Part shown: positions 42,601 through 55,823 of the stretch, in pieces
Layout of the letters: every line of letters starts with the position of its first letter
Position numbering within the stretch: the first letter of the stretch is position 1
Source: Luzula sylvatica
Lineage: Eukaryota; Streptophyta; Magnoliopsida; Poales; Juncaceae
Direction: 5' to 3'
Length of the DNA: 64,000 bases
NCBI GenBank assembly: GCA_946800325.1
Contig: OX326959.1
Span: 6,344,501-6,408,500 of the forward strand
Notes under the pieces: generated by a model
Database searches by the model: none
Told to the model about the DNA's origin: nothing
The model's input: the letters and a program-made list of their open reading frames with translations, nothing else
Translations under genes and position numbers: made by a program

Positions 42601-44987
42601 ATAACGTGTTTTTAGATCATTTGTATCGTATCGTTTACTACATAACTTTTCACCAAATTTCACAAACACTAAGAAAGTTTGTTTTTCGATTCAAAACAAG
42701 ATTTTAACGCTTTGAGTAGTTCAAATAACGTGTTTTTAGATCATTTGTATCGTATCTTTTAGTACATAACTTTTCACCAAATTTCACAAACACTAAGAAA
42801 GTTTGTTTTCCGGTTCAAAACAAGATTTTAACGCTTTGAGGAGTTCAAATAACATGTTTTTAGATCATTTGTATCGTATCGTTTACTACATAACTTTTCA
42901 CCAAATTTCACAAACACTATGAAAGTTTGTTTTTCGATTCAAAACAAGATTTTAAAACTTTGAGGAGTTCAAATAACGTGTTTTTATATCATTTGTATCG
43001 TATCTTTTACTACATAACTTTTCACCAAATTTCACAAACACTAAGAAAGTTTGTTTTTCGATTCAAAACAAGATTTTAACGCTTTGAGGAGTTCAAATAA
43101 CGTGTTTTTAGATCATTTGTATCGTATCGTTTACTACATAACTTTTCACCAAATTTCACAAACACTAAGAAAGTTTGTTTTTCGATTCAAAACAAGATTT
43201 AAACGCTTTGAGGAGTTCAAATAACGTGTTTTTAGATCATTTGTATCGTACCTTTTACTACATAACTTTTCACCCAATTTCACAAACACTAAGAAAGTTT
43301 GTTTTTCGATTCAAAACAAGATTTTAACGCTTTGAGGAGTTCAAATAACGTGTTTTTAGATCATTTGTATCGTATGTTTTAGTACATAACTTTTCACCAA
43401 ATTTCACAAACACTAAAGAAAGTTTGTTTTTAGATTCAAAACAAGATTTTAACGCTTTGAGGAGTTCAAATAACGTGTTTTTAGATCATTTGTATCGTAT
43501 CTTTTAGTAAATAACTTTTCACCAAATTTCACAAACACAAAGAAAGTTTGTTTTTAGATTCAAAACAAGATTTTAACGCTTTGAGGAGTTCAAATAACGT
43601 GTTTTTAGATCATTTGAATCGTATCTTTTAGTACATAAATTTTCACCAAATTTCACAAACACTAAGACAGTTTGTTTTTAGATTCAAAACAAGGTTTTAA
43701 CGCTTTGAGGAGTTCAAATAACGTGTTTTTAGATCATTTGTATCGTATCTTTTACTACATAACTTTTCACCGAATTTCACAAACACTAAGAAATATTGTT
43801 TTTCGATTCAAAACAAGATTTAAACGCTTTGAGGAGTTCAAATAACGTGTTTTTAGATCATTTGTATCGTATCTTTTACTACATAACTTTTCACCAAATT
43901 TCACAAACACTAAGAAAGTTTGTTTTTCAATTCAAAACAAGATTTTAACGCTTTGAGGAGTTCAATTAACGTGTTTTTAGATTATTTGTATCGTATCTTT
44001 TACTACATAACTTTTCACCAAATTTCACAAACACTAAGAAAGTTTGTTTTTAGATTCAAAACAAGATTTTAACGCTTTGAGGAGTTCAAATAACGTGTTT
44101 TTAGATCATTTGTATCGTATCTCTTACTACATAACTTTTCACCGAATTTCACAAACACTAAGAAACTTTGTTTTTCGATTCAAAACAAGATTTTAACGCT
44201 TTGAGGAGTTCAAATAACGTGTTTTTAGATCATTTGTATCGTATGTTTTAGTACATAACTTTTCACCAAATTTCACAAACACTAAAGAAAGTTTGTTTTT
44301 AGATTCAAAACAAGATTTTAACGCTTTGAGGAGTTCAAATAACGTGTTTTTAGATCATTTGTATCGTATCTTTTAGTAAATAACTTTTCACCAAATTTCA
44401 CAAACACAAAGAAAGTTTGTTTTTAGATTCAAAACAAGATTTTAACGCTTTGAGGAGTTCAAATAACGTGTTTTTAGATCATTTGAATCGTATCTTTTAG
44501 TACATAAATTTTCACCAAATTTCACAAACACTAAGACAGTTTGTTTTTAGATTCAAAACAAGGTTTTAACGCTTTGAGGAGTTCAAATAACGTGTTTTTA
44601 GATCATTTGTATCGTATCTTTTACTACATAACTTTTCACCGAATTTCACAAACACTAAGAAATATTGTTTTTAGATTCAAAACAAGATTTAAACGCTTTG
44701 AGGAGTTCAAATAACGTGTTTTTAGATCATTTGTATCGTATCTTTTACTACATAACTTTTCACCAAATTTCACAAACACTAAGAAAGTTTGTTTTTCAAT
44801 TCAAAACAAGATTTTAACGCTTTGAGGAGTTCAAATAACGTGTTTTTAGATTATTTGTATCGTATCTTTTACTACATAACTTTTCACCAAATTTCACAAA
44901 CACTAAGAAAGTTTGTTTTTAGATTCAAAACAAGATTTTAACGCTTTGAGGAGTTCACATAACTTGTTTTTAGATCATTTGTATCGT

Positions 44988-45235
44988 ATCTCTTACTACA
45001 TAAATTTTCACCAAATTTCACAAACACTAAGATAGTTTGTTTTTCGACTCAAAACAAGATTTTAACGCTTTGAGGTGTTCAAATAACGTGTTTTTAGATC
45101 ATTTGTATCGTATCTCTTACTACATAAATTTTCACCAAATTTCACAAACACTAAGATAGTTTGTTTTTCGACTCAAAACAAGATTTTAACGCTTTGAGGT
45201 GTTCAAATAACGTGTTTTTAGATCATTTGTATCGT
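44988..45235. repeat. Single-monomer tandem duplication
   Basis: The monomer type with TCTCTTACTACATAAATTTT, GATAG, CGACTC and GAGGTG occurs twice in immediate succession, 124 bp apart (GAGGTG near 45,073 and 45,197). Elsewhere in the window I see this type as a single copy following CACATAACTTG. It is the smallest duplication step visible and shows that exchange in the array can shift by one unit. Confidence 0.85.
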
Positions 45236-48200
45236 ATGTTTTAGTACATAACTTTTCACCAAATTTCACAAACACTAAGAAAGTTTGTTTTTAGATTCAA
45301 AACAAGATTTTAACGCTTTGAGGAGTTCAAATAACGTGTTTTTAGATCATTTGTATCGTATCGTTTACTACATAACTTTTCACCAAATTTCACAAACACT
45401 AAGAAAGTTTGTTTTTAGATTCAAAACAAGATTTTAACGCTTTGAGTAGTTCAAATAACGTGTTTTTAGATCATTTGTATCGTATCTTTTAGTACATAAC
45501 TTTTCACCAAATTTCACAAACACTAAGAAAGTTTGTTTTTCGATTCAAAACAAGATTTTAACGCTTTGAGTAGTTCAAATAACGTGTTTTTAGATCATTT
45601 GTATCGTATCTTTTAGTACATAACTTTTCACCAAATTTCACAAACACTAAGAAAGTTTGTTTTCCGGTTCAAAACAAGATTTTAACGCTTTGAGGAGTTC
45701 AAATAACATGTTTTTAGATCATTTGTATCGTATCTTTTACTACATAACTTTTCACCAAATTTCACAAACACTAAGAAAGTTTGTTTTTCGATTCAAAACA
45801 AGATTTTAACACTTTGAGGAGTTCAAATAACGTGTTTTTATATCATTTGTATCGTATCTTTTACTACATAACTTTTCACCAAATTTCACAAACACTAAGA
45901 AAGTTTGTTTTTCGATTCAAAACAAGATTTAAACGCTTTGAGGAGTTCAAATAACGTGTTTTTAGATCATTTGTATCGTACCTTTTACTACATAACTTTT
46001 CACCCAATTTCACAAACACTAAGAAAGTTTGTTTTTCGATTCAAAACAAGATTTTAACGCTTTGAGGAGTTCAAATAACGTGTTTTTAGATCATTTGTAT
46101 CGTATCTTTTAGTACATAACTTTTCACCAAATTTCACAAACACTAAAGAAAGTTTGTTTTTAGATTCAAAACAAGATTTTAACGCTTTGAGGAGTTCAAA
46201 TAACGTGTTTTTAGATCATTTGTATCGTATCTTTTAGTAAATAACTTTTCACCAAATTTCACAAACACAAAGAAAGTTTGTTTTTAGATTCAAAACAAGA
46301 TTTTAACGCTTTGAGGAGTTCAAATAACGTGTTTTTAGATCATTTGTATCGTATCGTTTACTACATAACTTTTCACCAAATTTCACAAACACTAAGATAG
46401 TTTGTTTTTCGACTCAAAACAAGATTTTAACGCTTTGAGGTGTTCAAATAACGTGTTTTTAGATCATTTGTATCGTATGTTTTAGTACATAACTTTTCAC
46501 CAAATTTCACAAACACTAAGAAAGTTTGTTTTTAGATTCAAAACAAGATTTTAACGCTTTGAGGAGTTCAAATAACGTGTTTTTAGATCATTTGTATCGT
46601 ATCGTTTACTACATAACTTTTCACCAAATTTCACAAACACTAAGAAAGTTTGTTTTTCGATTCAAAACAAGATTTTAACGCTTTGAGGAGTTCAAATAAC
46701 GTGTTTTTAGATCATTTGTATCGTATCTTTTAGTACATAACTTTTCACCAAATTTCACAAACACTAAGAAAGTTTGTTTTCCGGTTCAAAACAAGATTTT
46801 AACGCTTTGAGGAGTTCAAATAACATGTTTTTAGATCATTTGTATCGTATCGTTTACTACATAACTTTTCACCAAATTTCACAAACACTATGAAAGTTTG
46901 TTTTTCGATTCAAAACAAGATTTTAACACTTTGAGGAGTTCAAATAACGTGTTTTTATATCATTTGTATCGTATCTTTTACTACATAACTTTTCACCAAA
47001 TTTCACAAACACTAAGAAAGTTTGTTTTTCGATTCAAAACAAGATTTTAACGCTTTGAGGAGTTCAAATAACGTGTTTTTAGATCATTTGTATCGTATCG
47101 TTTACTACATAACTTTTCACCAAATTTCACAAACACTAAGAAAGTTTGTTTTTCGATTCAAAACAAGATTTTAACTCTTTGAGGAGTTCAAATAACGTGT
47201 TTTTAGATCATTTGTATCGTATCTTTTACTACATAACTTTTCACCAAATTTCACAAACACTAAGAAAGTTTGTTTTTAGATTCAAAACAAGATTTTAACG
47301 CTTTGAGGAGTTCAAATAACGTGTTTTTAGATCATTTGTATCGTATCGTTTACTACATAACTTTTCACCAAATTTCACAAACACTAAGAAAGTTTGTTTT
47401 TCGATTCAAAACAAGATTTTAACGCTTTGAGGAGTTCAAATAACGTGTTTTTAGATCATTTGTATCGTATCTTTTAGTACATAACTTTTCACCAAATTTC
47501 ACAAACACTAAGAAAGTTTGTTTTCCGGTTCAAAACAAGATTTTAACGCTTTGAGGAGTTCAAATAACATGTTTTTAGATCATTTGTATCGTATCGTTTA
47601 CTACATAACTTTTCACCAAATTTCACAAACACTATGAAAGTTTGTTTTTCGATTCAAAACAAGATTTTAACACTTTGAGGAGTTCAATTAACGTGTTTTT
47701 AGATCATTTGTATCGTATCTTTTACTACATAAATTTTCACCGAATTTCCCAAACACTAAGAAAGTTTGTTTTTCGATTCAAAACAAGATTTAAACGCTTT
47801 GAGGAGTTCAAATAACGTGTTTTTAGATCATTTGTATCGTATCTTTTACTACATAACTTTTCACCGAATTTCACAAACACTAAGAAACTTTGTTTTTCGA
47901 TTCAAAACAAGATTTTAACGCTTTGAGGAGTTCAAATAACGTGTTTTTAGATCATTTGTATCGTATGTTTTAGTACATAACTTTTCACCAAATTTCACAA
48001 ACACTAAAGAAAGTTTGTTTTTAGATTCAAAACAAGATTTTAACGCTTTGAGGAGTTCAAATAACGTGTTTTTAGATCATTTGTATCGTATCTTTTAGTA
48101 AATAACTTTTCACCAAATTTCACAAACACAAAGAAAGTTTGTTTTTAGATTCAAAACAAGATTTTAACGCTTTGAGGAGTTCAAATAACGTGTTTTTAGA

Positions 48201-48669
48201 TCATTTGAATCGTATCTTTTAGTACATAAATTTTCACCAAATTTCACAAACACTAAGACAGTTTGTTTTTAGATTCAAAACAAGGTTTTAACGCTTTGAG
48301 GAGTTCAAATAACGTGTTTTTAGATCATTTGTATCGTATCTTTTACTACATAACTTTTCACCGAATTTCACAAACACTAAGAAATATTGTTTTTCGATTC
48401 AAAACAAGATTTAAACGCTTTGAGGAGTTCAAATAACGTGTTTTTAGATCATTTGTATCGTATCTTTTACTACATAACTTTTCACCAAATTTCACAAACA
48501 CTAAGAAAGTTTGTTTTTCGATTCAAAACAAGATTTTAACGCTTTGAGGAGTTCAAATAACGTGTTTTTAGATTATTTGTATCGTATCTTTTACTACATA
48601 ACTTTTCACCAAATTTCACAAACACTAAGAAAGTTTGTTTTTAGATTCAAAACAAGATTTTAACGCTTT

Positions 48670-48960
48670 GAGGAGTTCACATAACTTGTTTTTAGATCAT
48701 TTGTATCGTATCTTTTAGTAAATAACTTTTCACCAAATTTCACAAACACAAAGAAAGTTTGTTTTTAGATTCAAAACAAGATTTTAACGCTTTGAGGAGT
48801 TCAAATAACGTGTTTTTAGATCATTTGTATCGTATCGTTTACTACATAACTTTTCACCAAATTTCACAAACACTAAGATAGTTTGTTTTTCGACTCAAAA
48901 CAAGATTTTAACGCTTTGAGGTGTTCAAATAACGTGTTTTTAGATCATTTGTATCGTATG
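48670..48960. repeat. Recombinant monomer junction
   Basis: CACATAACTTG at 48,677 is followed by TCTTTTAGTAAATAAC and CACAAAG. In the other occurrences I followed it leads into TCTCTTACTACATAAATTTT and GATAG. The usual GATAG, CGACTC, GAGGTG monomer does appear, but two units later, near 48,877-48,922, after a TCGTTTAC monomer. A similar GATAG monomer without its normal predecessor lies near 46,395. The simplest reading is crossing-over or gene conversion within a monomer that joined two subtypes. Confidence 0.75.
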
Positions 48961-51900
48961 TTTTAGTACATAACTTTTCACCAAATTTCACAAACACTAA
49001 GAAAGTTTGTTTTTAGATTCAAAACAAGATTTTAACGCTTTGAGGAGTTCAAATAACGTGTTTTTAGATCATTTGTATCGTATCGTTTACTACATAACTT
49101 TTCACCAAATTTCACAAACACTAAGAAAGTTTGTTTTTCGATTCAAAACAAGATTTTAACGCTTTGAGGAGTTCAAATAACGTGTTTTTAGATCATTTGT
49201 ATCGTATCTTTTAGTACATAACTTTTCACCAAATTTCACAAACACTAAGAAAGTTTGTTTTCCGGTTCAAAACAAGATTTTAACGCTTTGAGGAGTTCAA
49301 ATAACATGTTTTTAGATCATTTGTATCGTATCGTTTACTACATAACTTTTCACCAAATTTCACAAACACTATGAAAGTTTGTTTTTCGATTCAAAACAAG
49401 ATTTTAACACTTTGAGGAGTTCAAATAACGTGTTTTTATATCATTTGTATCGTATCTTTTACTACATAACTTTTCACCAAATTTCACAAACACTAAGAAA
49501 GTTTGTTTTTCGATTCAAAACAAGATTTTAACGCTTTGAGGAGTTCAAATAACGTGTTTTTAGATCATTTGTATCGTATCGTTTACTACATAACTTTTCA
49601 CCAAATTTCACAAACACTAAGAAAGTTTGTTTTTCGATTCAAAACAAGATTTTAACGCTTTGAGGTGTTCAAATAACGTGTTTTTAGATCATTTGTATCG
49701 TATGTTTTAGTACATAACTTTTCACCAAATTTCACAAACACTAAGAAAGTTTGTTTTTAGATTCAAAACAAGATTTTAACGCTTTGAGGAGTTCAAATAA
49801 CGTGTTTTTAGATCATTTGTATCGTATCGTTTACTACATAACTTTTCACCAAATTTCACAAACACTAAGAAAGTTTGTTTTTCGATTCAAAACAAGATTT
49901 TAACGCTTTGAGGAGTTCAAATAACGTGTTTTTAGATCATTTGTATCGTATCTTTTAGTACATAACTTTTCACCAAATTTCACAAACACTAAGAAAGTTT
50001 GTTTTCCGGTTCAAAACAAGATTTTAACGCTTTGAGGAGTTCAAATAACATGTTTTTAGATCATTTGTATCGTATCGTTTACTACATAACTTTTCACCAA
50101 ATTTCACAAACACTATGTAAGTTTGTTTTTCGATTCAAAACAAGATTTTAACACTTTGAGGAGTTCAAATAACGTGTTTTTATATCATTTGTATCGTATC
50201 TTTTACTACATAACTTTTCACCAAATTTCACAAACACTAAGAAAGTTTGTTTTTCGATTCAAAACAAGATTTTAACGCTTTGAGGAGTTCAAATAACGTG
50301 TTTTTAGATCATTTGTATCGTATCGTTTACTACATAACTTTTCACCAAATTTCACAAACACTAAGAAAGTTTGTTTTTCGATTCAAAACAAGATTTAAAC
50401 GCTTTGAGGAGTTCAAATAACATGTTTTTAGATCATTTGTATCGTACCTTTTACTACATAACTTTTCACCCAATTTCACAAACACTAAGAAAGTTTGTTT
50501 TTCGATTCAAAACAAGATTTTAACGCTTTGAGGAGTTCAAATAACGTGTTTTTAGATCATTTGTATCGTATCTTTTAGTACATAACTTTTCACCAAATTT
50601 CACAAACACTAAAGAAAGTTTGTTTTTAGATTCAAAACAAGATTTTAACGCTTTGAGGAGTTCAAATAACGTGTTTTTAGATCATTTGTATCGTATCTTT
50701 TAGTAAATAACTTTTCACCAAATTTCACAAACACAAAGAAAGTTTGTTTTTAGATTCAAAACAAGATTTTAACGCTTTGAGGAGTTCAAATAACGTGTTT
50801 TTAGATCATTTGTATCGTATCGTTTACTACATAACTTTTCACCAAATTTCACAAACACTAAGAAAGTTTGTTTTTCGATTCAAAACAAGATTTTAACGCT
50901 TTGAGGAGTTCAAATAACGTATTTTTAGATCATTTGTATCGTATCTTTTAGTACATAACTTTTCACCAAATTTCACAAACACTAAGAAAGTTTGTTTTCC
51001 GGTTCAAAACAAGATTTTAACGCTTTGAGGAGTTCAAATAACATGTTTTTTGATCATTTGTATCGTATCGTTTACTACATAACTTTTCACCAAATTTCAC
51101 AAACACTATGAAAGTTTGTTTTTCGATTCAAAACAAGATTTTAACACTTTGAGGAGTTCAAATAACGTGTTTTTATATCATTTGTATCGTATCTTTTACT
51201 ACATAACATTTCACCAAATTTCACAAACACTAAGAAAGTTTGTTTTTCGATTCAAAACAAGATTTTAACGCTTTGAGGAGTTCAAATAACGTGTTTTTAG
51301 ATCATTTGTATCGTATCGTTTACTACATAACTTTTCACCAAATTTCACAAACACTAAGAAAGTTTGTTTTTCGATTCAAAACAAGATTTTAACGCTTTGA
51401 GGAGTTCAAATAACGTGTTTTTAGATCATTTGTATCGTATCTTTTACTACATAACTTTTCACCAAATTTCACAAACACTAAGAAAGTTTGTTTTTAGATT
51501 CAAAACAAGATTTTAACGCTTTGAGGAGTTCAAATAACGTGTTTTTAGATCATTTGTATCGTATCGTTTACTACATAACTTTTCACCAAATTTCACAAAC
51601 ACTAAGAAAGTTTGTTTTTCGATTCAAAACAAGATTTTAACGCTTTGAGGAGTTCAAATAACGTGTTTTTAGATCATTTGTATCGTATCTTTTAGTACAT
51701 AACTTTTCACCAAATTTCACAAACACTAAGAAAGTTTGTTTTCCGGTTCAAAACAAGATTTTAACGCTTTGAGGAGTTCAAATAACATGTTTTTAGATCA
51801 TTTGTATCGTATCGTTTACTACATAACTTTTCACCAAATTGCACAAACACTATGAAAGTTTGTTTTTCGATTCAAAACAAGATTTTAACACTTTGAGGAG

Positions 51901-52170
51901 TTCAATTAACGTGTTTTTAGATCATTTGTATCGTATCTTTTACTACATAAATTTTCACCGAATTTCCCAAACACTAAGAAAGTTTGTTTTTCGATTCAAA
52001 ACAAGATTTAAACGCTTTGAGGAGTTCAAATAACGTGTTTTTAGATCATTTGTATCGTATCTTTTACTACATAACTTTTCACCGAATTTCACAAACACTA
52101 AGAAACTTTGTTTTTCGATTCAAAACAAGATTTTAACGCTTTGAGGAGTTCAAATAACGTGTTTTTAGAT

Positions 52171-55100
52171 CATTTGTATCGTATGTTTTAGTACATAACT
52201 TTTCACCAAATTTCACAAACACTAAAGAAAGTTTGTTTTTAGATTCAAAACAAGATTTTAACGCTTTGAGGAGTTCAAATAACGTGTTTTTAGATCATTT
52301 GTATCGTATCTTTTAGTACATAAATTTTCACCAAATTTCACAAACACTAAGACAGTTTGTTTTTAGATTCAAAACAAGGTTTTAACGCTTTGAGGAGTCC
52401 AAATAACGTGTTTTTAGATCATTTGTATCGTATCTTTTACTACATAACTTTTCACCGAATTTCACAAACACTAAGAAATAATGTTTTTCGATTCAAAACA
52501 AGATTTAAACGCTTTGAGGAGTTCAAATAACGTGTTTTTAGATCATTTGTATCGTATCTTTTACTACATAACTTTTCACCAAATTTCACAAACACTAAGA
52601 AAGTTTGTTTTTCAATTCAAAACAAGATTTTAACGCTTTGAGGAGTTCAAATAACGTGTTTTTAGATTATTTGTATCGTATCTTTTACTACATAACTTTT
52701 CACCAAATTTCACAAACACTAAGAAAGTTTGTTTTTAGATTCAAAACAAGATTTTAACGCTTTGAGGAGTTCACATAACTTGTTTTTAGATCATTTGTCT
52801 CGTATCTCTTACTACATAAATTTTCACCAAATTTCACAAACACTAAGATAGTTTGTTTTTCGACTCAAAACAAGATTTTAACGCTTTGAGGTGTTCAAAT
52901 AACGTGTTTTTAGATCATTTGTATCGTATGTTTTAGTACATAACTTTTCACCAAATTTCACAAACACTAAGAAAGTTTGTTTTTAGATTCAAAACAAGAT
53001 TTTAACGCTTTGAGGAGTTCAAATAACGTGTTTTTAGATCATTTGTATCGTATCGTTTACTACATAACTTTTCACCAAATTTCACAAACACTAAGAAAGT
53101 TTGTTTTTCGATTCAAAACAAGATTTTAACGCTTTGAGGAGTTCAAATAACGTGTTTTTAGATCATTTGTATCGTATCTTTTAGTACATAACTTTTCACC
53201 AAATTTCACAAACACTAAGAAAGTTTGTTTTCCGGTTCAAAACAAGATTTTAACGCTTTGAGGAGTTCAAATAACCTGTTTTTAGATCATTTGTATCGTA
53301 TCGTTTACTACATAACTTTTCACCAAATTTCACAAACACTATGAAAGTTTGTTTTTCGATTCAAAACAAGATTTTAACACTTTGAGGAGTTCAAATAACG
53401 TGTTTTTATATCATTTGTATCGTATCTTTTACTACATAACTTTTCACCAAATTTCACAAACACTAAGAAAGTTTGTTTTTCGATTCAAAACAAGATTTTA
53501 ACGCTTTGAGGAGTTCAAATAACGTGTTTTTAGATCATTTGTATCGTATCGTTTACTACATAATTTTTCACCAAATATCACAAACACTAAGAAAGTTTGT
53601 TTTTCGATTCAAAACAAGATTTAAACGCTTTGAGGAGTTCAAATAACGTGTTTTTAGATCATTTGTATCGTACCTTTTACTACATAACTTTTCACCCAAT
53701 TTCACAAACACTAAGAAAGTTTGTTTTTCGATTCAAAACAAGATTTTAACGCTTTGAGGAGTTCAAATAACGTGTTTTTAGATCATTTGTATCGTATCTT
53801 TTAGTACATAACTTTTCACCAAATTTCACAAACACTAAAGAAAGTTTGTTTTTAGATTCAAAACAAGATTTTAACGCTTTGAGGAGTTCAAATAACGTGT
53901 TTTTAGATCATTTGTATCGTATCTTTTAGTAAATAACTTTTCACCAAATTTCACAAACACAAAGAAAGTTTGTTTTTAGATTCAAAACAAGATTTTAACG
54001 CTTTGAGGAGTTCAAATAACGTGTTTTTAGATCATTTGAATCGTATCTTTTAGTACATAACTTTTCACCAAATTTCACAAACACTAAGACAGTTTGTTTT
54101 TAGATTCAAAACAAGGTTTTAACGCTTTGAGGAGTTCAAATAACGTGTTTTTAGATCATTTGTATCGTATCTTTTACTACATAACTTTTCACCGAATTTC
54201 ACAAACACTAAGAAATATTGTTTTTCGATTCAAAACAAGATTTAAACGCTTTGAGGAGTTCAAATAACGTGTTTTTAGATCATTTGTATCGTATCTTTTA
54301 CTACATAACTTTTCACCAAATTTCACAAACACTAAGAAAGTTTGTTTTTCAATTCAAAACAAGATTTTAACGCTTTGAGGAGTTCAAATAACGTGTTTTT
54401 AGATCATTTGTATCGTATCGTTTACTACATAACTTTTCACCAAATTTCACAAACACTAAGAAAGTTTGTTTTTCGATTCAAAACAAGATTTTAACGCTTT
54501 GAGGAGTTCAAATAACGTGTTTTTAGATCATTTGTATCGTATCTTTTACTACATAACTTTTCACCAAATTTCACAAACACTAAGAAAGTTTGTTTTTAGA
54601 TTCAAAACAAGATTTTAACGCTTTGAGGAGTTCAAATAACGTGTTTTTAGATCATTTGTATCGTATCTTTTACTACATAACTTTTCACCAAATTTCACAA
54701 ACACTAAGAAAGTTAGTTTTTCAATTCAAAACAAGATTTTAACGCTTTGAGGAGTTCAAATAACGTGTTTTTAGATTATTTGTATCGTATCTTTTACTAC
54801 ATAACTTTTCACCAAATTTCACAAACACTAAGAAAGTTTGTTTTTAGATTCAAAACAAGATTTTAACGCTTTGAGGAGTTCACATAACTTGTTTTTAGAT
54901 CATTTGTATCGTATCTCTTACTACATAAATTTTCACCAAATTTCACAAACACTAAGATAGTTTGTTTTTCGACTCAAAACAAGATTTTAACGCTTTGAGG
55001 TGTTCAAATAACGTGTTTTTTGATCATTTGTATCGTATGTTTTAGTACATAACTTTTCACCAAATTTCACAAACACTAAGAAAGTTTGTTTTTAGATTCA

Positions 55101-55317
55101 AAACAAGATTTTAACGCTTTGAGGAGTTCAAATAACGTGTTTTTAGATCATTTGTATCGTATCTTTTACTACATAACTTTTCACCGAATTTCACAAACAC
55201 TAAGAAAGTTTGTTTTTCAATTCAAAACAAGATTTTAACGCTTTGAGGAGATCAAATAACGTGTTTTTAGATCATTTGTATCGTATCTTTTACTACATAA
55301 CTTTTCACCAAATTTCA
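52171..55317. repeat. Long-range 70-monomer duplication, copy 1
   Basis: The sequence recurs 8,683 bp on (70 x 124 + 3) as the last part of the window. CACATAACTTG at 52,771 and 54,880 recurs at 61,454 and 63,563. Rare changes shared at the same offset are GAGTCCAAAT (GAG at 52,395 and 61,078), AAATAATG near 52,487, TTGTCTCG near 52,797, AACCTG near 53,274 and TAATTTTTCACC near 53,562. The left border lies between about 52,107, where GAAACTTTG differs from GAAAGTTTG, and 52,183. Differences are very few, for example AAATATCAC here near 53,575 against AAATTTCAC. Confidence 0.92.
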
Positions 55318-55823
55318 CAAACACTAAGAAAGTTTGTTTTTAGATTCAAAACAAGATTTTAACGCTTTGAGGAGTTCACATAACTTGTTTTTAGATCATT
55401 TGTATCGTATCTCTTACTACATAAATTTTCACCAAATTTCACAAACACTAAGATAGTTTGTTTTTCGACTCAAAACAAGATTTTAACGCTTTGAGGTGTT
55501 CAAATAACGTGTTTTTTGATCATTTGTATCGTATGTTTTAGTACATAACTTTTCACCAAATTTCACAAACACTAAGAAAGTTTGTTTTTAGATTCAAAAC
55601 AAGATTTTAACGCTTTGAGGAGTTCAAATAACGTGTTTTTAGATCATTTGTATCGTATCGTTTACTACATAACTTTTCACCAAATTTCACAAACACTAAG
55701 AAAGTTTGTTTTTCGATTCAAAACAAGATTTTAACGCTTTGAGGAGTTCAAATAACGTGTGTTTAGATCATTTGTATCGTATCTTTTAGTACATAACTTT
55801 TCACCAAATTTCACAAACACTAA
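54832..55823. repeat. 4-monomer tandem duplication (496 bp x 2)
   Basis: CACATAACTTG at 54,880 and 55,376 is 496 bp apart. The rare combination of six T before GATCATTTG with TATGTTTTAG is shared near 55,014 and 55,510. GAGATCAAAT near 55,251 lies in the first copy's tail. The counterpart in the second 8,683-bp copy begins at 63,563, but the window ends before its own repeat could be seen. Confidence 0.85.

Larger units (their letters stand above)
42601..52170. repeat. Mosaic satellite domain with 34-monomer homology
   Basis: About 77 monomers show no simple short HOR period. CACATAACTTG markers are at 44,955 and 48,677 only, 30 monomers apart. Two parts match at an offset of 4,218 bp (34 x 124 + 2): CCGG markers at 46,780 and 47,524 recur at 50,998 and 51,742, and CTAAAG at 48,004 recurs at 52,222. 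Past that point the later copy skips the CACAAAG monomer. Pairs of CCGG monomers 744 bp apart occur three times (46,780/47,524; 49,261/50,005; 50,998/51,742). GAGTAGTTC monomers cluster at about 42,716, 45,445 and 45,569. The only reading frame of note (51,839-52,033) is a chance frame. Confidence 0.8.

Noticed and set aside
51839..52033. A 64-residue open frame on the + strand
   Set aside because: It lies wholly inside satellite monomers and needs a TTG start that exists only because of a private T-to-G change at 51,841. It has no ribosome-binding or promoter context and no domain, and its sequence is merely the repeat read in shifting phase. It is a chance frame.
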